From NCBI GenBank assembly GCA_949840605.1, contig CATKXN010000090.1:1-11136 (forward strand): DNA of 11,136 nucleotides, written 5' to 3'. The position numbers were made by a program, and so were the translations under genes. Of this stretch, positions 1 through 5,984 are shown piece after piece. Positions within the stretch are counted from its first letter, which is position 1, and every line of letters starts with the position of its first letter. The notes below the pieces were generated by a model, which did not search any database, was not told where the DNA came from, and saw nothing but the letters and a program-made list of their open reading frames with translations. Origin of the DNA: an uncultured Alistipes sp. (lineage in GTDB: Bacteria; Bacteroidota; Bacteroidia; Bacteroidales; Rikenellaceae).

Positions 1-842
1 AGGTTCGTCGTGGGATTCGAGCAGACCGCCACGCGCTTGATGCCGTTGACCAGCTCGATGCGGTCCACCAGCACCGTGTTGGGGTTGTTGGCCGGAATCA
101 CGGCATTGTAGTTCGGGTAGTTGCCCTCGATCAGGCGGCACACGAGCGTATGACTCTTGAGCTTGAACAGGGCGTTTTTCGAGTCGAACGCCATTTCGAT
201 CGCGTCGTCCTCCTTCAGCAGCACCGATTTCAGCAGGTTGGCGGGCTTCTTGGGCAGAATGAACGAAGCGGTCACCTCGTTGGGGGTCTCGGCCTCGTAC
301 TTCACCAGCTTGTGGGCGTCGGTGCCCACGAACGTCAGCGCATTGGGCGCCAGGTTGATATAGATACCGTTCATCACGGGACGCAGTTCGTCGTCGGCCG
401 TGGCGAAGATGGTCTTGTTGATGCCGTTGACGAGCGTGTCCACGTCCATCGAAAGCTCCTTCTTTTCGGCGCTCAGCTGCGGCACGGCGGGATAGCTCAC
501 GGCGCTGGCTCCGGGGATCGAGAGCGAACCGCTCTTCCAGTTGATCTTGATCTCCCAGTTCTTGTCGTTGACGTCGATCACGAGCGGCAGCTCGGGGAAC
601 TCCTTCAGCGAGTCGAGCATCAGCTTGGCCGGCGCGGCGATCGTACCCTCGCTCTCGACGCTGTCCACCTCGATCGAGCCGATGAGGGTCGTTTCGAGGT
701 CCGACGTCGTGACCTTCAGGGTGCTGCCGTTGAGTTCCATCAGGAAATAGTCCAGGATGGGAAGCGTGTTCTTATTGCTGATAACCTTGCCGGTGGTGGC
801 CAGGAGCGAAAGCAGTGCCGAGCTTGATACGGAAAATTTCAT
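1..842 (-). CDS. dnaN: DNA polymerase III beta subunit (sliding clamp), 3' end cut by window
   Basis: The clamp is a ring-shaped dimer that encircles DNA and tethers the replicative polymerase and other DNA-processing proteins. The start is the ATG at 842-840 (protein begins MKFSVSSSALLSLL). 280 codons are visible, so about the last quarter, including most of domain 3 and the C-terminal end, lies outside the window. Clamp signatures are present in order: TLPILDYF near residue 27, DELRPVMNGIYI near 151, FVGTDAHKLV near 171 and LIEGNYPNYNAVIP near 237. These match the conserved interdomain segments of bacterial DnaN. It lies 33 bases downstream of the nucleoside phosphorylase on the same strand, and I see no separate promoter in that gap, so co-transcription is plausible. 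dnaA is not adjacent in the visible sequence. Confidence 0.95.
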   Translation of the reverse strand, partial: MKFSVSSSALLSLLATTGKVISNKNTLPILDYFLMELNGSTLKVTTSDLETTLIGSIEVDSVESEGTIAAPAKLMLDSLKEFPELPLVIDVNDKNWEIKINWKSGSLSIPGASAVSYPAVPQLSAEKKELSMDVDTLVNGINKTIFATADDELRPVMNGIYINLAPNALTFVGTDAHKLVKYEAETPNEVTASFILPKKPANLLKSVLLKEDDAIEMAFDSKNALFKLKSHTLVCRLIEGNYPNYNAVIPANNPNTVLVDRIELVNGIKRVAVCSNPTTN

Positions 843-875
843 ACGTTTTTCTCTGTTTTTTCTGTTTATGGTTTC

Positions 876-1754
876 TTACTCTAAAATAGCCAGTTTGTCG
901 AGAGCCGTCCGGATCATCTCCTTCACGAACGGCTTGTAGTCCGTGTTTACGTCCTGCGCGATGCGCTGGGCGATGATCGTGCAGATCGTGGCGGCGCGGT
1001 GGCCCATCAGCGCCGCGAGCCCGGCCAGCGCCGAACCCTCCATTTCAAAATTGGTGATGCGGCGTCCTTCGTAGCCGAACGACTCGATCTTCTCGTTCAG
1101 GTGCGCGTCATGCGGTTCGAGACGCACCCAACGGCCCTGCGGGGCGTAGAAGCCCGGGGCGGCGATGGTAATGCCCTCGCGCGTGACGTCGCTGAAATGC
1201 TCGAAAAGCGTCTTGTCGGCATCGACGAAATAGGGGCGCGGCATCTTCTCGTACCAGCCCGTGTGCTTCACGAACGCCTCTTCGAGCGCCAGGTCGCAGA
1301 CCGCGTCGCGGCCCTTGTAGTAGCTCAGCAGGCCGTCGAAACCGCACGAGGTGCGCGAAAAGACGAATTCCCCGACCTTGATGTCGGGCTGAACGGCCCC
1401 CGAGGTGCCGAGACGGACCAGCGTCAGCTGTTTCTTCACGGCTTTCTCCTGCCGCGTGGCGAAATCGACGTTGGCCAGCGCATCGAGCTCCGTGACGCAG
1501 ATGTCGATGTTGCCGATGCCGATGCCGGTCGAGAGCACCGTCATGCGCCTGCCCTTGTAGGTCCCCGTCACGGTCTTGAACTCGCGGTTCGCCACTTCGC
1601 ACTCCTTCGTGTCGAAAAATCCGGCTACGAGGGCCACGCGGCCGGGGTCGCCGACCAGGATCACCGTGTCGGCCAGCTGCCCGGGAAGCAGGTGGAGATG
1701 GAATATCGAACCGTCGTCGTTGATAATCAATTCGGAAGCGGGGATCGTTCTCAT
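876..1754 (-). CDS. Nucleoside phosphorylase, uridine phosphorylase type
   Basis: A 292-residue PNP/UDP-family phosphorylase, expected to split a nucleoside with phosphate into a base and ribose-1-phosphate for salvage in the cytoplasm. What is seen: GDPGR at 35-39 (phosphate loop), STGIGIGN at 75-82, RLGTSG at 114-119 (R114 and T117 in the places of E. coli Udp R91 and T94) and the ribose-binding EME at 237-239. Q206-G-R208 fits the Gln-x-Arg pair that binds uracil in uridine phosphorylases, which favours a pyrimidine substrate over a purine. The protein is about 40 residues longer than E. coli Udp (253), mostly from a longer N-terminus. The start is the ATG at 1754-1752, about 26 bases downstream of the inferred transcription start. 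There is no signal peptide. Exact substrate (uridine, deoxyuridine or thymidine) is inferred only. Confidence 0.88.
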   Translation of the reverse strand: MRTIPASELIINDDGSIFHLHLLPGQLADTVILVGDPGRVALVAGFFDTKECEVANREFKTVTGTYKGRRMTVLSTGIGIGNIDICVTELDALANVDFATRQEKAVKKQLTLVRLGTSGAVQPDIKVGEFVFSRTSCGFDGLLSYYKGRDAVCDLALEEAFVKHTGWYEKMPRPYFVDADKTLFEHFSDVTREGITIAAPGFYAPQGRWVRLEPHDAHLNEKIESFGYEGRRITNFEMEGSALAGLAALMGHRAATICTIIAQRIAQDVNTDYKPFVKEMIRTALDKLAILE

Positions 1755-1770
1755 AATAGAGGTTTTTTAA

Positions 1771-1802
1771 TTTCCATAATTGGCATAAAAGTAATATATT
1801 TA
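1771..1802 (+). promoter_or_regulatory. Possible promoter for the glmM operon
   Basis: TTTC (1771-1774), 20 bases, then TATATTTA (1795-1802) is a one-mismatch version of each half of the Bacteroidetes promoter, at correct spacing. Transcription would begin near 1808, giving a leader of about 60 bases before glmM. The intergenic region 1755-1868 is strikingly AT-rich and holds no other gene. The match is imperfect, so this is the best candidate rather than a firm call. Confidence 0.35.
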
Positions 1803-1816
1803 CATCGAATATCAAA
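1786..1816 (-). promoter_or_regulatory. Predicted Bacteroidetes-type promoter for the phosphorylase-dnaN unit
   Basis: Read on the minus strand, a perfect TTTG (plus positions 1816-1813) is followed after 19 bases by TACTTTTA (1793-1786), which matches 7 of 8 positions of the TAnnTTTG -7 consensus. The start of transcription would fall near 1780, leaving a leader of about 25 bases before the phosphorylase ATG. The site overlaps a weaker promoter pointing the other way. Confidence 0.55.
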
Positions 1817-1868
1817 ACTTCGACACGAATTTTTCATAAATATAAGTATATCCAAAACCGAATAAAAC

Positions 1869-3257
1869 ATGACTCTTATCAAATCCATTTCGGGCATCCG
1901 GGGCACCATCGGAGGCCCTGCGGGAGAGAATCTGACGCCGCCCGACGTCGTGAAATTCACCACGGCCTACGTGCGTCTGATCGCCAGCCGTACACCGGGC
2001 AAAAAACTTACCATAGTCGTAGGCCGCGACGCCCGGATTTCGGGCGAAATGGTCTCGAATCTGGTCGAAGGAACCCTTTTGGCCTGCGGCGCCGACGTCA
2101 TCAACGTCGGACTGTGCACCACCCCGGGAACGGAAATGGCCGTCATCACGAAAAAGGCCGACGGCGGCATCATCATCACCGCCTCGCACAATCCCCGCCA
2201 GTGGAACGCCCTGAAACTGCTGAACTCCGACGGCGAATTCCTGAACGACGCCGAGGGCAAGCAGGTGCTGGCCATGTCCGAGGAGGAGGATTACGACTAC
2301 CCCGCGATCGACGCCGTCGGACATGTCCTTTCGCGCGAGGATTTCAACGACGAACATATCCGCCGCGTGCTGGCGCTGCCCCTGGTCGACGCCGAAGCCG
2401 TCCGCAAGCGCCGTTTCAAGGTGGTGGTCGACGCCGTGAACTCCGTGGGAGGAATCGTCATGCCGAAGCTGCTGCGCGAACTGGGCTGCGAGGTCGTGGA
2501 GCTGAACTGCGAGCCCACGGGCGAATTCGCCCACAACCCCGAACCGCTGCCGCAGAACCTCACGGAAATATCGGAGGCGATCGTGCGCGAGAAGGCCGAC
2601 GTAGGCATCGTGGTCGATCCCGACGTAGACCGCCTGGCGTTCGTCTCGGAGGACGGTTCGATGTTCGTCGAGGAGTACACGCTGGTCGCCGTCGCAGACT
2701 ACATCCTCTCCGAAAAGCCCGGCAACACGGTTTCGAATCTCTCCTCGTCGCGGGCCCTGCGCGACGTCACGGAGCGCCACGGGGGCAAATACTACGCCTC
2801 GGCCGTCGGCGAGGTCAACGTCGTGACGAAGATGAAGGAGGTCGGCGCCGTGATCGGCGGCGAAGGCAACGGCGGAGTCATCTACCCCGAACTGCACTAC
2901 GGACGCGACGCACTGGTGGGGACGGCACTCTTTTTGACGTGGCTGGCCAAGAAAGGCATGACCATGACCCAGCTGCGTGCGACCTACCCTTCGTACTACG
3001 CTTCGAAGAACAAGATCGAGCTGACTCCGGCCATCGACGTGGATAAAGTGCTGCGTGAGGTAAAAACCCGATACTCCGGTGAAAACGTGAATGATATCGA
3101 CGGCGTGAAAATCGACTTCCCGGAGAACTGGGTTCACCTGCGCAAGTCGAACACCGAGCCGATCATCCGGGTCTACACCGAAGCCAAGTCGATGGATGAG
3201 GCCGACGCGCTGGCGCAGCGGTTCATTGCCGAAATTAAGGAAATCTGTCATATCTAA
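1869..3257 (+). CDS. glmM: Phosphoglucosamine mutase
   Basis: A 462-residue alpha-D-phosphohexomutase that converts glucosamine-6-phosphate to glucosamine-1-phosphate, the second step toward UDP-GlcNAc for peptidoglycan and outer-membrane glycolipid. All four family motifs are visible: the active-site loop TASHNP (104-109) with phosphoserine S106; the Mg-binding DPDVDR (250-255); the sugar-binding GEGNGG (331-336); and the C-terminal phosphate-binding loop RKSNTEPIIRVYTEA (425-439). The N-terminus MTLIKSISGIRGTIGG looks typical of Bacteroidales proteins annotated as GlmM. Motifs alone do not fully exclude phosphomannomutase or phosphoglucomutase activity, but glmS lying 2.7 kb downstream on the same strand favours the GlmM role. 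It is the first gene of a four-gene run; the next ATG comes 4 bases after its stop. Confidence 0.9.
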   Translation: MTLIKSISGIRGTIGGPAGENLTPPDVVKFTTAYVRLIASRTPGKKLTIVVGRDARISGEMVSNLVEGTLLACGADVINVGLCTTPGTEMAVITKKADGGIIITASHNPRQWNALKLLNSDGEFLNDAEGKQVLAMSEEEDYDYPAIDAVGHVLSREDFNDEHIRRVLALPLVDAEAVRKRRFKVVVDAVNSVGGIVMPKLLRELGCEVVELNCEPTGEFAHNPEPLPQNLTEISEAIVREKADVGIVVDPDVDRLAFVSEDGSMFVEEYTLVAVADYILSEKPGNTVSNLSSSRALRDVTERHGGKYYASAVGEVNVVTKMKEVGAVIGGEGNGGVIYPELHYGRDALVGTALFLTWLAKKGMTMTQLRATYPSYYASKNKIELTPAIDVDKVLREVKTRYSGENVNDIDGVKIDFPENWVHLRKSNTEPIIRVYTEAKSMDEADALAQRFIAEIKEICHI

Positions 3258-3261
3258 GACT

Positions 3262-3705
3262 ATGAAGAAGAATGTATTGATCCTCGCCGCAGCCCTCGCG
3301 CTGGTCGCCTGCGGCGGAAACGCACAGAAAAAGAAAGCCGCCGCCGAGACGCAGGCTACGACTGCTGCGGCGCCCGACATGCACACCGCCGAGACGTCGC
3401 TCGACTACCTGGGCACCTACGAAGGCACCCTGCCGGCGGCGGATTGCCCGGGAATCCGGACGACGCTGACGCTCAATCCGGACGGTAGCTACAACCTCCA
3501 TTTGAAATACATCGACCGCGATACGGAGTTCGATGAATGGGGGCGTTTTACGGTCGAAGCAAATCTGCTGACGCTCTATCCTGACGAAGGTGAACCGACT
3601 GACAGTTATCGTGTCGAAGAAAATCGGCTGCGCATGCTCGACGCCGAGAAACAACCCGTCACAGGAGCGTTGGCGGAGAATTACGTACTGCAAAAAACCA
3701 AATAG
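3262..3705 (+). CDS. NlpE-like envelope lipoprotein
   Basis: A 147-residue predicted lipoprotein. The chosen start at 3262 gives a classic signal: MKKN, a hydrophobic run, then the lipobox LVAC with acylated C17. An in-frame ATG at 3196 would put the lipobox deep inside and overlap glmM, so it was rejected. After C17 come GGNAQKKK and an Ala/Thr-rich linker to about residue 45. There is no acidic run after the Cys of the kind that exports lipoproteins to the surface in Bacteroidetes, so a periplasm-facing location is inferred. Residues 48-145 resemble the NlpE N-terminal domain: YEGTLPAADCPGIRTTLTL, then DGSYNLHLKYIDRD and FDEWGRF. E. coli NlpE has a CxxC at the matching place; here it is AADC, with only C62 kept, so an intramolecular disulfide there is not possible. 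Its role here is unknown. Confidence 0.8.
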   Translation: MKKNVLILAAALALVACGGNAQKKKAAAETQATTAAAPDMHTAETSLDYLGTYEGTLPAADCPGIRTTLTLNPDGSYNLHLKYIDRDTEFDEWGRFTVEANLLTLYPDEGEPTDSYRVEENRLRMLDAEKQPVTGALAENYVLQKTK

Positions 3706-3709
3706 CCCG

Positions 3710-5074
3710 ATGGATAAAGCAAAGGTTTATATAAAAGAAAATAGAGATCGGTTTATCAGCGAGTTGTTCGACTTGCTTCGCATTCCGTCGATCAGCGCAC
3801 AGAGCGAGCATAAACCCGACATGCAGCGTTGCGCGGAGTTTCTCGCCGCGGCGCTCGCCAAAGCCGGCGCCGACCGGGCCGACGTACTGCCCACGGAGGG
3901 CAACCCGGTGGTTTACGCCGAGAAAATCGTCGACCCCAAGGCCAAGACGGTGCTGGTATACGGTCACTACGACGTGATGCCCGTGGACCCGCGCGGCGAA
4001 TGGCGCACCGAACCGTTCGAACCCGTCATCAAGGACGGCCGCATCTGGGGCCGCGGGGCGGACGACGACAAGGGCCAGCTGTGGATGCACGCCAAGGCAT
4101 TCGAGGCGATGTGCGCCACCGATTCGCTGCCCTGCAACGTGAAATTCATGCTCGAAGGCGAGGAGGAGATCGGTTCGCCGAGCCTTTACGGTTTCTGCGA
4201 GCAGAACAAGGAGATGCTCGCAGCCGATATAATATTGGTATCGGACACCTCGATGATCTCGATGCAGACGCCATCGATCACCTGCGGGCTGCGCGGACTG
4301 GCCTACATGGAAGTCGAGGTGACGGGGCCGAACAAGGACCTCCATTCGGGGCTGTTCGGCGGCGCCGTGGCCAACCCGGCCAACGTACTGACGAGGCTGG
4401 TGGCCAGCCTGATAGACGACCAGGGACGCGTGACGATCCCCGGCTTCTACGACGACGTGCGCGAACTGACGCCCGGGGAGCGCGAAGCGTTCAACAAGGC
4501 GCCGTTCAGCCTGGAGGACTATAAGAAATCGCTGGAGATCGGCGACGTGGAGGGTGAAGCGGGCTACACGACGCTGGAACGCACGGGCGTGCGTCCGTCG
4601 CTCGATGTCAACGGCATCTGGGGCGGCTACACGGGCGAGGGCACCAAGACGGTGATTCCCTCGAAAGCCTCGGCCAAGATTTCGATGCGCCTGGTCCCGA
4701 ATCAGGACTACCGCAAGATTTCGGAACTTTTCGAAAAGCATTTCAACGCCATCGCCCCCAAGAGCGTGAAAGTGACGGTAAAGGCGCTTCACGGCGGCAT
4801 GCCCTACGTCTCCCCGACCGACATGCCGGCCTACAAGGCCGCGGAAAAGGCCGTCGAAGCTACGTTCGGCAAGAAGCCCCTGCCCTTCTATTCGGGCGGA
4901 TCGATCCCCATTATCAGCGGATTCGAGTCGATTCTGGGGATCAAGTCGCTGCTGATCGGATTCGGGCTGGCCGAGGACGCCATTCACTCGCCGAACGAGA
5001 GTTACGGACTCGAACAGTTTGACAAGGGCGTGGAGACCATCCCGCTGTTCTACAAGTATTTCGCCGAAAGCTGA
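3710..5074 (+). CDS. M20 family metallopeptidase (dipeptidase-like)
   Basis: A 454-residue di-zinc peptidase expected to cleave dipeptides or similar amides in the cytoplasm; no signal peptide is seen. The start MDKAKVYIK at 3710, 4 bases after the lipoprotein stop, is preferred over an in-frame upstream ATG at 3590 that lies inside the lipoprotein gene. Metal and catalytic residues of family M20 are all visible: H86 and D88 (GHYDVMPV), bridging D119 (DDKG), catalytic E152 and ligand E153 (EEEIGS), D179 (VSDT) and H426 (AIHSPNE). H212 in DLHSG lies in the dimerisation (lid) domain and normally completes the partner active site. The CGLRGLAYMEVEVTG segment resembles the carnosinase-like dipeptidase branch rather than DapE or ArgE. 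The natural substrate cannot be told from sequence. Confidence 0.9.
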   Translation: MDKAKVYIKENRDRFISELFDLLRIPSISAQSEHKPDMQRCAEFLAAALAKAGADRADVLPTEGNPVVYAEKIVDPKAKTVLVYGHYDVMPVDPRGEWRTEPFEPVIKDGRIWGRGADDDKGQLWMHAKAFEAMCATDSLPCNVKFMLEGEEEIGSPSLYGFCEQNKEMLAADIILVSDTSMISMQTPSITCGLRGLAYMEVEVTGPNKDLHSGLFGGAVANPANVLTRLVASLIDDQGRVTIPGFYDDVRELTPGEREAFNKAPFSLEDYKKSLEIGDVEGEAGYTTLERTGVRPSLDVNGIWGGYTGEGTKTVIPSKASAKISMRLVPNQDYRKISELFEKHFNAIAPKSVKVTVKALHGGMPYVSPTDMPAYKAAEKAVEATFGKKPLPFYSGGSIPIISGFESILGIKSLLIGFGLAEDAIHSPNESYGLEQFDKGVETIPLFYKYFAES

Positions 5075-5080
5075 CAGCCG

Positions 5081-5863
5081 ATGTACGACGAACTGCTGGA
5101 ATTTGCCGTCAGGATGGCCCGGGAGGCCGGGAAGATACAGCTCGCCTATTTCCGGGGCGACGAACTCGCCGTGCGGACCAAATCCAACGTCTACGATGTG
5201 GTGACGCGCGCCGACAAGGAGAGCGAGGAGCTGATCGCCGGGATGATCGCGACGCGCTACCCCGGCCACGCCGTTCTGGGTGAGGAGGGCGGCAGCCGGG
5301 GCGATGCCGGGAGCGACTGGCGCTGGGTGGTCGATCCGTTGGACGGTACGACCAATTACAGCCAGGGGCTGCCCGTTTTCGCGGTCTCGATTGCCCTGCA
5401 ACACAAGGGCGAAACGGTCGTGGGCGTGGTCTACGCCCCTTATCTGGGTGAGTTGTTCACCGCCGTAAAGGACGGCGGGGCGCATCTGCAAAACGCATCA
5501 CGGGAGCCGGAACGCATCCGCGTCGCGCAGAAACGGACACTCGCCACATCGGTGATCGCCACGGGATTCCCCTATGACAAAGACGTCAATCCGGACAACA
5601 ACAGCGACAACGTCGCCCGGATCATCCCCTACGTGCGGGACGTCCGGCGGCTGGGGTCGGCGGCCTATGACATCAGCTGCGTCGCCGCAGGACTGCTGGA
5701 CGGCTATTGGGAGCTGGCGCTCCACGAATGGGACGTCTGCGCCGCCGAACTGATCCTGCGGGAGGCCGGGGGCGTCGTCTGCGACCTCCGCCGCGACCGC
5801 GGCATCTCGATCGTAGCGGGCAACGACGCCATCGTGGAGGAGATCCGGAAATATGTCAGATAA
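5081..5863 (+). CDS. Inositol monophosphatase family phosphatase
   Basis: A 260-residue Mg-dependent sugar or polyol phosphatase of the IMPase (SuhB-like) superfamily. Visible motifs are GEEGG with metal ligand E68; DPLDGTTN at 85-92 with D85, D88 and T90; and HEWDVCAAELILREAGG from 215 with D218, the classic C-terminal WD motif. The length is typical for the family. It starts 6 bases after the M20 peptidase stop and is the last gene before a strong terminator, so it belongs to the glmM operon. The family includes enzymes acting on inositol-1-phosphate, fructose-1,6-bisphosphate, histidinol phosphate and PAP. Sequence motifs here do not choose among them, so no gene symbol is given. Confidence 0.9.
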   Translation: MYDELLEFAVRMAREAGKIQLAYFRGDELAVRTKSNVYDVVTRADKESEELIAGMIATRYPGHAVLGEEGGSRGDAGSDWRWVVDPLDGTTNYSQGLPVFAVSIALQHKGETVVGVVYAPYLGELFTAVKDGGAHLQNASREPERIRVAQKRTLATSVIATGFPYDKDVNPDNNSDNVARIIPYVRDVRRLGSAAYDISCVAAGLLDGYWELALHEWDVCAAELILREAGGVVCDLRRDRGISIVAGNDAIVEEIRKYVR

Positions 5864-5900
5864 CCGGCTGAAAAACAGTTTTGTCGCATATAAATCGACG

Positions 5901-5929
5901 GGGCGGGTGTAAATTCCCGCCCTTTTTTT
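5901..5929 (+). terminator. Intrinsic terminator of the glmM operon
   Basis: GGGCGGG (5901-5907) and CCCGCCC (5916-5922) form a perfect seven-base all-GC stem with an eight-base loop, followed directly by seven T residues (5923-5929). It sits 37 bases after the phosphatase stop codon. It works only on the plus strand, because no T-run follows in the opposite direction. Confidence 0.9.
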
Positions 5930-5961
5930 GCCGGCATTCGTAAAATATTTTACTATTTTTA
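5927..5961 (+). promoter_or_regulatory. Possible glmS promoter overlapping the upstream terminator
   Basis: A TTTG (5927-5930) formed by the end of the terminator T-run is followed by AT-rich sequence. TACTATTT at 5951 lies at the right spacing (20 bases) but matches only 6 of 8 consensus positions. TATTTTTA at 5954-5961 matches 7 of 8 but with a spacing of 23. Either would start transcription 15-30 bases before the glmS ATG at 5985. A strong terminator just upstream argues that glmS needs its own promoter, yet the exact site is uncertain. Confidence 0.35.
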
Positions 5962-5984
5962 TCCCGAACAAAACTGAAAAACAG

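Noticed and set aside
1840..1851. Short inverted repeat ATATA-AG-TATAT before glmM
   Set aside because: In such AT-rich sequence a five-base arm with a two-base gap is expected by chance, and it does not line up with a promoter element.
1812..3386. A 524-codon minus-strand open frame opposite glmM
   Set aside because: Shadow of glmM with no family resemblance; it runs into the intergenic promoter region and the lipoprotein gene.
3659..5491. A 610-codon minus-strand open frame opposite the M20 peptidase and the start of the phosphatase
   Set aside because: Same codon-bias shadow; it spans a gene junction on the real strand and shows no motif, signal peptide or promoter.
5864..5984. glmS ribozyme or other riboswitch in the glmS leader
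   Set aside because: Only 121 bases lie between the genes, and 29 of these are the upstream terminator. The remainder is AT-rich, without the pseudoknotted core of a glmS ribozyme, which is mainly a Gram-positive feature.
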